A stretch of DNA of 64,000 nucleotides, from contig NZ_CP132334.1 in assembly GCF_030758415.1 (NCBI RefSeq), positions 310,001 to 374,000 of the forward strand, read 5' to 3'. Source of the DNA: Parvularcula sp. IMCC14364 (lineage in GTDB: Bacteria; Pseudomonadota; Alphaproteobacteria; Caulobacterales; Parvularculaceae). Each line of letters begins with the position of its first letter. The stretch's first letter is position 1. A model generated the notes under the pieces. That model did not search any database, was not told where the DNA came from, and saw nothing but the letters and a program-made list of their open reading frames with translations. Positions 1 to 9,031 of the stretch are shown here, in pieces. The translations under genes were made by a program, and so were the position numbers.

Positions 1-90
1 CGGGGCCATCTGGCCCATCAAGCCAATCAGAAAGACAAAGCCGACGATGATGGCGAGCGTGCCGCCTATTACAGAGAGTTTGCGTAGCAT
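1..90 (-). CDS. RND efflux periplasmic adaptor, N-terminal part only
   Basis: Only the first 30 codons are in the window, because the gene runs off the left edge. The peptide begins MLRKLSVIGGTLAIIVGF and continues as one hydrophobic segment, which suits a membrane anchor or signal of an HlyD/MacA-type membrane fusion protein. Its ATG overlaps the stop of the preceding outer membrane lipoprotein gene by one base (TAATG), so the two are translationally coupled. The adaptor assignment rests mainly on this neighbour; the visible residues alone do not prove it. Confidence 0.5.
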   Translation of the reverse strand, partial: MLRKLSVIGGTLAIIVGFVFLIGLMGQMAP

Positions 91-1655
91 TATTCAGCCC
101 CCACAGCTGTTGTGTCTTCGGCCCGGTCACCCCGGACTTGAGTCCACCATCTTGAAAAAAGCGGCATATCGTCTTCTTCAACGACATTAGTTTTGCCACG
201 AACGAATTTTTCTTCACCTACATCAAAGGTGCCGCCAAGCGCCATGTAAAGCTGTACCCGGTTAATCAGGCGCTGCTGGCGGGCTGTGATATATTGCGCC
301 TCATTCGAAATGCGGCGTTGCTGCGCCTGAATGAGATTGAAGATGTTGCGCGTACCGTTGATGTATTGGCGCTCGGTCAGTTCTTCGCTGGCACGGGCCT
401 CTTCAAAAGCCAGCTTAAGCGCATCTTCGCGGGCGGCCAGAAGGGTCTCGGCCGCAATCGCGTTTTCAACTTCCTGATAGGCGCTGAGCACGGTGCTGAC
501 GTAATTGTAGGCGGACTGCTCGACTAGGGCTCTTTGTTGTTTCTTTTGAGCGTCGAGTCTGCCGCCAGCGAAAATCTGTTGGGTAATTGTCAGAGCAATA
601 CTGCCAATCAAATCATCGACATCTACTAGGTTATCAAATTCATCGGCGCTGGCAATACCATTCGCAGCGACGCGGAATGATGGCAAGAATGCTTTGAGAG
701 CGGCTCTTTCGCGAAGGCCTTCTGCCTTCAAACGATTCTCTGCAGCAAGAACGTCTGGTCTCTTATCCAGAAGACTCTCAGGTGTTCCGAGCCCGACAAC
801 GATACCCTCAGCATTTGCTATAGAGGCCAAAGCAGGCAGCTCTTCCGCTGTGGTCAATTCTGCCGCAGGATAACGGCCCAGTAGCACCTCGAGGGAGCGT
901 TTGGCTTCCAGTTCAGTTTGCTGGCGCGAGATGAGGGAGGCTTTGGACGTGGCCAGAGAGGACCGGGCAAGGCGTACATCAAGGCTGGAGGAAACACCGC
1001 GCTCATAGCGGCGCTCGGTGATGCGCAGGTTGGCTTCACCGGTTTCCACATCACGCTCGGCCAGTTCACGTTGCAGTCGCGCACTGACAAGATTGTACCA
1101 ACCGATTGTTACATTGCCAGCGATAGAAAGACGCGCGCCGTCGAAGTCAAGGCTTGCAGCGGCCGCATCACGGTAGGCCGCTCTCGCTGAGTCGCTCAGG
1201 CGACCCCAGACATCAGCTTCCCATGAGCCGCTCAAGTTGAAGGTAAAGTTCGTTATGGAGCCGGGAACAGGGGGAGCTGTCGGATCAATACTGAAACCTT
1301 CCCCCGTGTCGTCATCCCTGTTGCCTCTGACGGATGCTGAAACTTGCGGCAAAGCGCCGGACAGGACCTGTCGGAACCCTTGCCTGGCGGCACGGACACG
1401 GGCAGCAGAAGCGCCCAGGTCATTGTTGTTGTTCATGGCCTCCAGAATGAGGCTGTTCAGCGTCGGGTCCGCGAAGCTCTCGACCCAGTTCAGGGGCAGC
1501 GGCTGATCACTGCCTGCAGATGTCGCGTCAGAAAGGGAAGTCCATTCAGCCGGTGCTTCAATTGGTGCCAGCAGTTCTTCAGGCGGTTGTGTCGCGCAGG
1601 AAGCCAGAACAGCGCAAACAGCCACGATAGACGTGTGACGGTACAGATTTTTCAT
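90..1655 (-). CDS. RND efflux outer membrane lipoprotein, NodT/OprM family
   Basis: TolC-like outer membrane channel of a tripartite efflux pump. The N-terminus MKNLYRHTSIVAVCAVLASC is a lipoprotein signal ending in a lipobox (LASC). The mature part contains two outer-membrane-efflux repeats of coiled-coil helices and beta strands, including LNWVESFADPTLNSLI and LLDKRPDVLAAENRLKA, which are typical of the NodT family. About 521 residues, normal for the family. I chose the ATG at 1655 because it places the lipobox correctly; an in-frame ATG at 1688 would add 11 residues before the signal. The downstream adaptor gene overlaps by one base. The inner membrane pump is presumably beyond the left edge. 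Confidence 0.88.
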   Translation of the reverse strand: MKNLYRHTSIVAVCAVLASCATQPPEELLAPIEAPAEWTSLSDATSAGSDQPLPLNWVESFADPTLNSLILEAMNNNNDLGASAARVRAARQGFRQVLSGALPQVSASVRGNRDDDTGEGFSIDPTAPPVPGSITNFTFNLSGSWEADVWGRLSDSARAAYRDAAAASLDFDGARLSIAGNVTIGWYNLVSARLQRELAERDVETGEANLRITERRYERGVSSSLDVRLARSSLATSKASLISRQQTELEAKRSLEVLLGRYPAAELTTAEELPALASIANAEGIVVGLGTPESLLDKRPDVLAAENRLKAEGLRERAALKAFLPSFRVAANGIASADEFDNLVDVDDLIGSIALTITQQIFAGGRLDAQKKQQRALVEQSAYNYVSTVLSAYQEVENAIAAETLLAAREDALKLAFEEARASEELTERQYINGTRNIFNLIQAQQRRISNEAQYITARQQRLINRVQLYMALGGTFDVGEEKFVRGKTNVVEEDDMPLFSRWWTQVRGDRAEDTTAVGAE

Positions 1656-2050
1656 ACAATATAAGTGCGGCCGGAGACCCGGCAGCATTCCCTCTCAAAT
1701 TACACGCCCCGTTACATACATAGTAGCATATACCAGCGACGCCATATTCCGCATGTGGTCAACTAAAATGGTTTTAACCTTTTATGGTTAACGAAACTGA
1801 GTGTGGTGCGCGGATTGATCGGTATTGCCCTGACGCAAGGGCACAGCCACGGATCGCTAGAAATAACTATTGTAAAACAATGCCTTATGGCCGATTGACT
1901 GGTGATCGGGCTTGTCCGGATGACGTCCTGTCAGTTTTTTCCGGGCGGGCGTTAAATCACTGTCACAATACAGATGGAAAATTATTCGCACGGCGTTGCG
2001 AAAACATCACGTTTGCGCAGGTCGGGGCCACTTCGAATATCGCGGGTGGT
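1656..2050. other. Intergenic region upstream of the efflux operon
   Basis: No convincing gene is seen here. The stretch is AT-rich around 1690-1800 and should hold the efflux operon promoter on the minus strand. A self-complementary GGTTTTAACC-like segment and a nearby GGTTAAC lie at about 1768-1795 and could be an operator, but no cognate regulator gene is adjacent. The plus-strand frame from 1784 runs antisense into the small membrane protein gene and lacks any recognisable domain. Confidence 0.35.
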
Positions 2051-2344
2051 TCAGGGCAGATCCGGCACCCGGCTCGGTTGAGTGCGGCGCAGATAAAGCG
2101 GCTCGGCAGTCTGTGCGGCCACTTGTTCTGCCAGCGGGGGCGCTGCAAAAACTGTCCGCGCTGTCGCGTCCTCGCTGAGAGACAAGGTTGCATTATCCGT
2201 ATCAGGGCCGGTCGCGCCTGACAGTTCCGCTCTTGAGGCTGACGGCACAATCGTCATCCAGCATCCACCGATCAGGATGAAAGCAATAATACTGAGCAAG
2301 ATCGCCAGCGACCAGAAAAACAGCGGATCAGAAAAGTCCGGCAT
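2051..2344 (-). CDS. Small hypothetical single-pass membrane protein
   Basis: A 97-residue protein. It begins MPDFSDPLFFWSLAILLSII, which gives one strong transmembrane helix at about residues 8-28. A polar, Ala/Glu-rich tail with no recognisable domain follows. The ATG at 2344 was chosen because an upstream extension would run into the tRNA-Cys gene. It stands alone between the tRNA and the efflux operon. The helix directly after a short N-terminus and the soluble tail look like a real small membrane protein, but no family was recognised, so the call is tentative. Confidence 0.45.
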   Translation of the reverse strand: MPDFSDPLFFWSLAILLSIIAFILIGGCWMTIVPSASRAELSGATGPDTDNATLSLSEDATARTVFAAPPLAEQVAAQTAEPLYLRRTQPSRVPDLP

Positions 2345-2422
2345 AATGTCCCCACAAACATCAACGCACCCAAGGGGAGATGTTATGTCAGCAACCCGCA
2401 TTTGAAAAGGGGGATATATTTT

Positions 2423-2496
2423 TGGAGGCCACGCCCGGAATCGAACCGGGGTACACGGATTTGCAATCCGCTGCGTCACCACTCCGCCACGTGGCC
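2423..2496 (-). tRNA. tRNA-Cys (GCA anticodon)
   Basis: On the minus strand the 5' end GGCCACG pairs perfectly with CGTGGCC at the 3' end to form the 7-bp acceptor stem. The anticodon loop TTGCAAA holds GCA (Cys) between complementary 5-base arms. The T arm carries GGTTCGATTCC. The discriminator base is T, and the CCA end is encoded in the DNA (TGG on the plus strand at 2423-2425). The total of 74 nt including CCA is normal for tRNA-Cys. Confidence 0.95.
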
Positions 2497-2661
2497 TTCT
2501 TGGGTTGGTGAGACTGCGCCTTCTAGACTTCGCATCCCGTGCAGTAAAGCAGAATGATATGATTTTTTCGCCGGACAGGCTCGTTCACTTAAGCGGATTG
2601 CGCGCGCTGGCAGATATGCTTATGACCGCGCCTTATTCGCTGTGAGAGAATGTTACCAACG

Positions 2662-3318
2662 ATGGATTTTGCAACAGCCCGCAAGCATATGGTGGACAGC
2701 CAGGTTCGCCCGAATGATGTGACCAATAGTGCCCTTCAGCAGGCGATGGAACGGCTGCCACGAGAATTGTTCGTGCCGGGCAATCAGCAGGCCATGGCTT
2801 ACGCCGAGCTCGATATCATGCTGTTTCCGGGCAGATTTTTGCTGCGCGCGCGTGACTTTGCAAAGCTGGTCCACGCTGCAGGTATCGAGCAGGATGACCT
2901 CGTGCTCGATCTTGGCTGCGGTTATGGCTATTCCTCTGCCGTGCTCGCCCGTATTTCCGGGATGGTCATGGCGCTGGAGGACAGTGAAGAACATGCAGCT
3001 CTTGCCGAGGCGAAGCTCGCTGATCTCGGGCTCGATAATCTGGTGGTTCTGTCAGGTGCCCTGACAGAAGGGCTGCCCAAGCAGGGGCCGTATGACGCCA
3101 TTGTGCTGGCCAGTGGTGCCGTAGAGCATGTGCCAACAGTATTGCTCGATCAGTTGAAAGAGGGCGGGCGCCTGGTCTGTATTGAAATGGGAGAAGCGCC
3201 CGGACATGCTGTGGTCTTTACCAAGTCAGCTGATGGCATCGGCAAAAACACGGTTTTCGAAGCGAGCCCGCGGGGAATCATCTCCGGGTTTGCACGGGAA
3301 AAATCTTTCGCGTTCTAG
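2662..3318 (+). CDS. Protein-L-isoaspartate O-methyltransferase family protein
   Basis: SAM-dependent methyltransferase of the PIMT family. Motif I, VLDLGCGYGYSSA, lies near residues 80-92. The N-terminal segment MDFATARKHMVDSQVRPNDV is characteristic of the alphaproteobacterial PIMT-like group encoded next to tolC, popZ and valS. Here popZ and valS follow, but no tolC lies between. I start at the ATG at 2662 because it matches the conserved family N-terminus; an in-frame ATG at 2650 adds four residues and sits almost on a GAGAGA sequence. Whether it repairs isoaspartyl residues or has another substrate is not shown by the sequence. Confidence 0.85.
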   Translation: MDFATARKHMVDSQVRPNDVTNSALQQAMERLPRELFVPGNQQAMAYAELDIMLFPGRFLLRARDFAKLVHAAGIEQDDLVLDLGCGYGYSSAVLARISGMVMALEDSEEHAALAEAKLADLGLDNLVVLSGALTEGLPKQGPYDAIVLASGAVEHVPTVLLDQLKEGGRLVCIEMGEAPGHAVVFTKSADGIGKNTVFEASPRGIISGFAREKSFAF

Positions 3319-3471
3319 TTGCAGCACAATTTGTAGGACTGAATGAGTGCGATTTACCCCATATCTAGTGCCCGAGATGTCACAAATACTAAATTTGGGT
3401 AAAAAACGGTCTTGATCCTCTTGGCGAAGCGCCAGAAACAGGTCCTGTAGCAAAAATTCAGGATGAGAGTG

Positions 3472-4281
3472 ATGGCAAACGCGCAACCCGAACCGAGTAT
3501 GGATGAAATTCTTGCGTCCATCCGACGGATTATCGCTGAGGATGAGCCAGAACAGCAAGCCGATGCCCGGTCACCGGATCTGTCGGCAGAACTGTCATCT
3601 GTAGCGGAATCCGAGGTTACCCCGCCAGAGCCACCTGCCGCGAGAACCCAAAGGCCAGCGCCTGAAGCTGTTGCCGATACCCAGTTCGATGATAGCGGCA
3701 GCTTTGACAGCGAAGATGGTTTCGATGCGGTTTTCGACCAGCCGGAGACAGTAGCCGAACAACTCCAGCCCGCGGCCGCAGCCAAGCCAGAAGTACGACA
3801 GCAGCCGGCAGAGCCAGCGCCTGTTCAGGCGCGCCAGCCAGAGCCTCAGGTCAGCCAGCCTCAACAAGTGCGTGAGCCGGAAGCGGCGGCACCTCAGATA
3901 CAGCCGGTACTCAGTAATTATAACGACGCCTTGCAGGCAGCGGTGGCAACACCGCGTATCGTCCGCAAGCCCGTCCCGGGAAATGCCGAAGGGGGACCAG
4001 CCGTGCAACAAACCAGAGTGGAAGAAGCCTTCCAGCCGGAGCAAGAAACTGCGGATGCTGCTGACAGTGTTCTCAGCGACACGACTGTTGCTTCCTCCTC
4101 AACGGCTTTTGCCGCACTGGAAGAAAATATTCGTCTTTCCAATGCCAGCGGCGATACCTTGCAGGATGTTGTGGAGCGGATGCTGGAGCCCATGTTGCGG
4201 CAATGGCTCGACACAAATCTCAGCCGGATCGTCGAAGAGAAAGTCGAAGATGAGGTGCGCCGGATTTCCCGCCGCCGCTGA
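3472..4281 (+). CDS. popZ: PopZ-type polar organising protein (DUF2497)
   Basis: Forms the polar matrix that anchors the chromosome origin and cell-cycle regulators in alphaproteobacteria. The three expected parts are visible: the N-terminal client-binding helix with SMDEILASIRRIIAEDE, a long acidic Pro/Gln/Ala-rich linker (about residues 30-200), and the C-terminal oligomerisation helices ending in LRQWLDTNLSRIVEEKV and a basic tail. About 269 residues; the linker is long but such linkers vary. The ATG at 3472 has AGGA eight bases upstream, whereas the in-frame ATG at 3463 lies directly on that AGGA. It lies between a PIMT-family gene and valS, the usual alphaproteobacterial order. A terminator follows. 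Confidence 0.93.
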   Translation: MANAQPEPSMDEILASIRRIIAEDEPEQQADARSPDLSAELSSVAESEVTPPEPPAARTQRPAPEAVADTQFDDSGSFDSEDGFDAVFDQPETVAEQLQPAAAAKPEVRQQPAEPAPVQARQPEPQVSQPQQVREPEAAAPQIQPVLSNYNDALQAAVATPRIVRKPVPGNAEGGPAVQQTRVEEAFQPEQETADAADSVLSDTTVASSSTAFAALEENIRLSNASGDTLQDVVERMLEPMLRQWLDTNLSRIVEEKVEDEVRRISRRR

Positions 4282-4310
4282 TCTGTATCCAGTCTTACAG
4301 TTTATCCGGA

Positions 4311-4340
4311 AACCGGCCCGTCAGGCCGGTTTTCTTTTTT
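4311..4340 (+). terminator. Rho-independent terminator after popZ
   Basis: A perfect 8-bp stem AACCGGCC/GGCCGGTT with a 5-nt loop is followed by TTCTTTTTT. It lies 30 nt after the popZ stop. It separates popZ from valS, so valS probably has its own promoter; a TATAAG -10-like hexamer is at 4363-4368. Confidence 0.9.
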
Positions 4341-4409
4341 GCGTTGGACCAAAGACCTGTCATATAAGCGCGATTTCAATGCAGAACAGGATCAGGGCGG
4401 ACAGCGGCT

Positions 4410-7223
4410 GTGAAGACGATCGACAAGAATTTCAATTACGCGGAAGCAGAAGCGCGCCTTTATGATGCGTGGGAAAAGGACGGCTGTTTCAAGCCTGCAG
4501 GCAAACCGGATGCTGAAAATTACTGCATCGTGATCCCGCCGCCAAACGTCACTGGCTCCCTGCATATGGGCCATGCCCTGAACAACACCCTGCAGGATGT
4601 ATTGTGCCGGTTTGAGCGTATGCGCGGCAAGAATGTCCTCTGGCAGGTGGGAACGGACCATGCAGGTATCGCCACACAAATGGTGGTCGAGCGGCAGATG
4701 GCAGCACGTCAGGAGCCAACGCGCAGAGAGATTGGCCGCGACGCTTTTCTTGAAAAGGTCTGGGCCTGGAAAGAAGAAAGCGGTGGCACCATCACGCGTC
4801 AGCTTCGCCGCCTTGGCGCATCCTGTGACTGGACCCGCGAACGCTTCACCATGGACGAGGGCTTGTCCGCGGCTGTCCGCAAGGTATTCGTTCAGCTGTA
4901 TAAGGAAGGGTTGATCTATCGTGACAAGCGTCTGGTCAACTGGGACCCGAAATTTGAAACGGCGATTTCCGATCTTGAGGTCGAGAACACCGAAGTCAAC
5001 GGCCATATGTGGCACTTCAAATATCCACTGGCCGGTGGTGAAACCTACGAATATGTCGAAAAGGATGAAGACGGCACGGTCACCTTGCGTGAGACACGTG
5101 ACTATATCTCCATCGCAACGACCCGGCCTGAAACCATGCTGGGTGATGGGGCGGTAGCGGTTCATCCGTCAGATGAGCGCTATGCGCCAATTATTGGCAA
5201 GCTCTGTGAAATTCCGGTCGGGCCGAAAGAGCATCGTCGCCTGATTCCGATTATTACGGATGAATATCCGGACCCTGATTTCGGCTCCGGTGCGGTCAAG
5301 ATTACCGGCGCGCATGATTTCAATGACTATCAGGTTGCCAGACGTAACAAAATTCCGATGTATCGTCTGATGGACTGGCAGGCCGCGCTGCGAACAGACG
5401 GCGCGCCATACGCAGAAGAAGCAGAGAAGGCGCGCCAACTGGTCGAGTCGGGTGATGCGCCGGACACGGTGTATGTCGATACAAACAACCTGGTGCCGGA
5501 TAATTATCGGGGCATGGACCGCTTTGAGGCCCGCAAGAAAATCATCGCTGATATTGATGCAGAAGGCCTGATGATAAAGGTCGAAGACAAGCTGATCATG
5601 CAGCCTTTTGGGGATCGCTCCAATGTGGTGATTGAACCTATGCTGACCGATCAGTGGTTTGCCAATGCCGAAGAACTGGCCAGGCCTGCTATCGAAGCGG
5701 TGGAAACAGGCAAGACAAGGTTTGTGCCTGCCAACTGGGACAAGACCTATTTTCAGTGGATGCGGAACATTGAACCATGGTGCATCTCGCGCCAGCTTTG
5801 GTGGGGCCACCAGATTCCTGTTTGGTATGGACCGGATGACGAGATGTTTGTGGCCGAAACAGAAGCTGAAGCGCTGGCGGCGGCGCAGGCCCATTATGGC
5901 AAGCCGACAGCGCTGCGGCAGGATGAAGATGTTCTGGATACATGGTTTTCGTCAGCACTCTGGCCATTCTCAACACTTGGCTGGCCTGAAGAGACGCCGG
6001 AATTGCAGACGTTCTATCCGACAGCTGTGTTGTCCACAGCTTTTGACATCATCTTTTTCTGGGTTGCCCGGATGATGATGATGGGGCTGCATTTCAAGAA
6101 GGAAGTGCCGTTCCACACGGTCTATATTCATGCGCTGGTGCGCGATGAGAAGGGGCAAAAAATGTCGAAATCCAAGGGCAATGTTATTGACCCGCTGGAT
6201 TTCTGTGAAAAATACGGCACGGACTCTCTGCGCTTTACCCTGACAGCCATGGCCGCGCAGGGGCGTGATCTGAGGCTGGCAGAGAGCCGGGTCGAGGGAT
6301 ACCGCAATTTCGGCACCAAGCTGTGGAATGCAGCAAAATTTGTTCAGATGAATGAATGTCAGCAGGTTGACGGCTATGATCCGGCATCAGTTTCATCTGC
6401 CCTGAACAAATGGATCGTGCATGAGGCGTCCACCTGCGCAACCGAGATGACGGCAGCCCTTGAGGCCTATCGCTTCAATGATGCAGCGGCGGACGTTTAC
6501 AGTTTCACGTGGCATAAATTCTGTGACTGGTTCCTGGAATTTGCCAAGCCGGTGTTCAATGGCGAAGATGAAGCCGCCAAGGCAGAAACCCGCGCCACAA
6601 CCGCTTATGTGCTGGACCAGATTCTGGTCATGCTGCACCCGATCATGCCGTTTGTCACCGAGGAGCTGTGGGCAGCGCTGGCGACACGCGATGAATATCT
6701 TATCAATGCGCGCTGGCCCGAAACCGTCACCCGTCACCCGGCAGCGGGCGAGGAGATGGAGGCACTTATCAGCCTTATCACCAGTATTCGCTCGGTGCGT
6801 ACAGAGATGAATGTACCAGCTGGTGCCAAGGTGCCTTTGGTGCTGGTAGGTGAGGCCCCTTCAGCCGCAGCGCTGCTGGAAAGCCACGGGGCGTTGATCT
6901 CTCGCCTTGCCCGCATAGAGTCTATTTCGGCTGCTGCGGCCTTGCCAGCGGGTGCAGTCCAGATTGTCAGTGCCGGTGCTACATTTGCCCTGCCGATTGC
7001 AGATGTGATTGACATCAAGGCTGAGATCGCACGCTTGCAGAAAACAGCAGACAAGCTGAATGGTGAAATTACCGGTATTGAAAAGAAGCTGGCGAACAAA
7101 AACTTCGTGGAAAAAGCACCTGCTGAAGTTGTTGAGGCGCAACACGCTCAGAAATCAGCTGCGCAGGAAAAGCTCAGTGAACTGCAAACGGCGCTTGATC
7201 GACTGTCAGAATTGTCAGCCTAG
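4410..7223 (+). CDS. valS: Valine--tRNA ligase
   Basis: Class I aminoacyl-tRNA synthetase charging tRNA-Val. The HIGH motif appears as HMGH at residues 52-55 within PPPNVTGSLHMGHAL, and the KMSKS motif as KMSKSKGN at 584-591. The editing (CP1) domain lies between them (for example TTRPETMLGDGAVAV). The C-terminus is the expected valine-specific coiled coil beginning IDIKAEIARLQKTADKLNGE. At 937 residues it is full length. The start is GTG at 4410, giving MKTIDKNFNY. A TATAAG at 4363-4368 could be its promoter -10. Its stop is 15 nt from the convergent MotE-like gene. Confidence 0.98.
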   Translation: MKTIDKNFNYAEAEARLYDAWEKDGCFKPAGKPDAENYCIVIPPPNVTGSLHMGHALNNTLQDVLCRFERMRGKNVLWQVGTDHAGIATQMVVERQMAARQEPTRREIGRDAFLEKVWAWKEESGGTITRQLRRLGASCDWTRERFTMDEGLSAAVRKVFVQLYKEGLIYRDKRLVNWDPKFETAISDLEVENTEVNGHMWHFKYPLAGGETYEYVEKDEDGTVTLRETRDYISIATTRPETMLGDGAVAVHPSDERYAPIIGKLCEIPVGPKEHRRLIPIITDEYPDPDFGSGAVKITGAHDFNDYQVARRNKIPMYRLMDWQAALRTDGAPYAEEAEKARQLVESGDAPDTVYVDTNNLVPDNYRGMDRFEARKKIIADIDAEGLMIKVEDKLIMQPFGDRSNVVIEPMLTDQWFANAEELARPAIEAVETGKTRFVPANWDKTYFQWMRNIEPWCISRQLWWGHQIPVWYGPDDEMFVAETEAEALAAAQAHYGKPTALRQDEDVLDTWFSSALWPFSTLGWPEETPELQTFYPTAVLSTAFDIIFFWVARMMMMGLHFKKEVPFHTVYIHALVRDEKGQKMSKSKGNVIDPLDFCEKYGTDSLRFTLTAMAAQGRDLRLAESRVEGYRNFGTKLWNAAKFVQMNECQQVDGYDPASVSSALNKWIVHEASTCATEMTAALEAYRFNDAAADVYSFTWHKFCDWFLEFAKPVFNGEDEAAKAETRATTAYVLDQILVMLHPIMPFVTEELWAALATRDEYLINARWPETVTRHPAAGEEMEALISLITSIRSVRTEMNVPAGAKVPLVLVGEAPSAAALLESHGALISRLARIESISAAAALPAGAVQIVSAGATFALPIADVIDIKAEIARLQKTADKLNGEITGIEKKLANKNFVEKAPAEVVEAQHAQKSAAQEKLSELQTALDRLSELSA

Positions 7224-7238
7224 GCAGGATTAGCTGGC

Positions 7239-7814
7239 CTACTGTACCGTCGGGCGCAAGTCGGCATTCTTGCTGGCAATGATAATACTGATTTCATAGG
7301 CCTGTTCAGGCCGCATATTGGCCAGGATCAGCCCTGCCTGTTCAGAGCGCATTTCCCGCAGGAAACCGGCGGCAAAAACCGGGTCCATCTTGTCGAAGAT
7401 AGTGCTCGCCTGTGCAGGTTTCATGTTTTCATACATGCTGGTGAGATGCGTGATGTCTTCATTGGCCGTGCGCTTCATTGCTTCCATCTTGTCGGCAAGG
7501 CGCGCATTGGACTCATCCAGCACAGCAAGGCGTTCATTGAGCCGTTTCTCCACAGCCTCCAAGGTGCGCTCGCGGTCGGCAATCGCCTGCTCGCGTTTTT
7601 GCAGATTAGCCTGTTGCTGTTTGAAACTTTCAAGGATCGGGCCGGACACACAAACATCCGGTTCAGCCTTTACTTCCGCAGGCTGCGCCGAAGCTGTAAC
7701 TTCCGTATCCGTCTTTTCCTCAGTGCCCGCATTGGCCCCGTTCAGGGCGAGCGAGCGCCCCACCAGGGATATGGCGAAGATAGCACCAAGGATGGGAAGG
7801 ATACTGGATTTCAT
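7239..7814 (-). CDS. MotE-like flagellar protein (MgtE N-terminal-like domain)
   Basis: A 191-residue protein with an N-terminal membrane anchor (about residues 5-22), a coiled coil at about 65-120 and a C-terminal helical domain like the MgtE N-domain, including FDKMDPVFAAGFLREM and LANMRPEQAYEISI. This is the layout of MotE, a periplasmic chaperone of the stator partner MotC described in rhizobia, and of related alphaproteobacterial flagellar-operon proteins. It is the last gene of an overlapping minus-strand trio with DUF6468 and fliL (4-bp overlap at 7811-7814), which supports a motor or stator role. Its function here is inferred from family and context. Confidence 0.75.
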   Translation of the reverse strand: MKSSILPILGAIFAISLVGRSLALNGANAGTEEKTDTEVTASAQPAEVKAEPDVCVSGPILESFKQQQANLQKREQAIADRERTLEAVEKRLNERLAVLDESNARLADKMEAMKRTANEDITHLTSMYENMKPAQASTIFDKMDPVFAAGFLREMRSEQAGLILANMRPEQAYEISIIIASKNADLRPTVQ

Positions 7815-8350
7815 CGCGCGGCTTGCTTGTGCTCATTCAGAATGTGAACTTCTGCCGAGCCAGCTGTGTTCCTGGCAGTGACTTCATTTGCCGCAGCCTG
7901 AAGGGAGCGGATGCGGCGTGAATAGGCATCAATTTCGGCAACGATAACGGAAAGCGTTGTGGCACGCTCTTTCGCTTCTGACAGCAGGGGGCTGATGGTC
8001 GCAGCGGCCTGTTTCTGGCCTGTCTCGATTTCCGCACATGTGCGCTGTGAACTGATTTCAAGGTTTTCCAGCATCATCTCAATTTTTGGAATGCTGGCAT
8101 CCACATCTTCGAGCAGTTTCTGGAGATGCTCGACAGATTGCGTGGTGGAATGACGCGCTTCCTGGGCCGCGATGGTCGTCTTGGACAAAGCTGTGGACAG
8201 GCCAACGATAGATGCCCCGATGCCCTTGCGGGTATCCTGCAACGCCTTCAGGCGCCGGCTCAACAGCCAGCAGTAGAGGCAGGCGGACCCGGATACCAGG
8301 ATCAGGATGATGTCGAAAATATGTGTTTCCAGCAGGCTAAAAATACTCAT
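7811..8350 (-). CDS. DUF6468 flagellar-operon membrane protein
   Basis: A 179-residue protein with one N-terminal transmembrane helix (about residues 11-30) followed by a long coiled-coil region. Proteins of this shape (DUF6468) sit between fliL and MotE-like genes in alphaproteobacterial flagellar clusters, and that is the arrangement here. The gene overlaps both neighbours by 4 bp (ATGA at 8347-8350 and 7811-7814), so the three are translationally coupled. The biochemical role is unknown. Confidence 0.7.
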   Translation of the reverse strand: MSIFSLLETHIFDIILILVSGSACLYCWLLSRRLKALQDTRKGIGASIVGLSTALSKTTIAAQEARHSTTQSVEHLQKLLEDVDASIPKIEMMLENLEISSQRTCAEIETGQKQAAATISPLLSEAKERATTLSVIVAEIDAYSRRIRSLQAAANEVTARNTAGSAEVHILNEHKQAAR

Positions 8351-8865
8351 CGTACAATAAACTCCGTAATCAGGACGCCATGAACAGCGTCAGGTCCCAG
8401 CACCACCTTGGCGCGTCGCAAAAGCTGCGCCCGCAGTTTCACGATCATTGCCGGGTCTTCCAGTTCTGCGACTTCAACCGCGCGCAGATAAGCCGTAAAC
8501 GCATCTTTCAGTTTGGGCTGCGCTTCCAGAACTTTATCACCGGCTTCCTTGTCGGCCTCCAGCGTCAGGCTGATCTTAAGGGTGTTCGAGCGCGGATTAC
8601 TACCAAGGGAAACCAGTAAGGGCTCCAGCTCAACAAATTTGATCTTGTCCAGTGAAGGCGGCTTGTATTCAGGCTCTTTGCGTTCGGTGAAAACGGAAGG
8701 GCATTCCATCACAGGCGGTTCTTCCTGTGGCAGAAAATAAACCGTGCCAAAAGCAGCACCGCCCATCACGACAGCCAGAATTATTTGCCCGATGAACCCG
8801 GATGATTTTTTGGGTTTATCTTCGGCATCCTGGGCTTCCGGCTCGACGTCGTTTTCCTGCGCCAT
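8347..8865 (-). CDS. fliL: Flagellar basal body-associated protein FliL
   Basis: FliL supports stator function at the basal body. The 172-residue protein has a short charged cytoplasmic N-terminus, one transmembrane helix at about residues 25-45 (FIGQIILAVVMGGAAFGTVY) and a periplasmic domain containing FVELEPLLVSLG and the C-terminal VHGVLITEFIVR, typical of FliL. It is the first gene of the minus-strand fliL-DUF6468-MotE-like operon. It faces fliF across a 166-bp divergent promoter region that contains a CtrA-box-like sequence. Confidence 0.9.
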   Translation of the reverse strand: MAQENDVEPEAQDAEDKPKKSSGFIGQIILAVVMGGAAFGTVYFLPQEEPPVMECPSVFTERKEPEYKPPSLDKIKFVELEPLLVSLGSNPRSNTLKISLTLEADKEAGDKVLEAQPKLKDAFTAYLRAVEVAELEDPAMIVKLRAQLLRRAKVVLGPDAVHGVLITEFIVR

Positions 8866-8939
8866 CTTTGTCTACCTGGGTGAATAAGGACGACTTCGCT
8901 TACTCATGGTTGTTGGCTTTCGGGTATCGCAGTGAGAGG

Positions 8940-8955
8940 TAAACTATCTGTTAAC
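8940..8955. promoter_or_regulatory. CtrA-box-like site in the fliL/fliF divergent region
   Basis: TAAA, seven bases, then TTAAC, against the known CtrA consensus TTAA-N7-TTAAC (one mismatch in the first half). It sits between two divergent flagellar operons, and CtrA controls early flagellar genes in many alphaproteobacteria. A second variant with the same spacing is in the motB/FliM-like divergent region. Short motifs like this arise by chance, so this is a candidate only. Confidence 0.35.
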
Positions 8956-9031
8956 GCTTTCTCCCTAATCGTTAACCAAGTCAGATCCCGCAGGACGCGG
9001 GTGTTGCGTTACAAAGAGCAGGCAAAGCAGG

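Noticed and set aside
1784-2221. Plus-strand open frame of 145 codons
   Set aside because: It lacks a Shine-Dalgarno sequence and any domain, and it overlaps the small membrane protein gene on the other strand.
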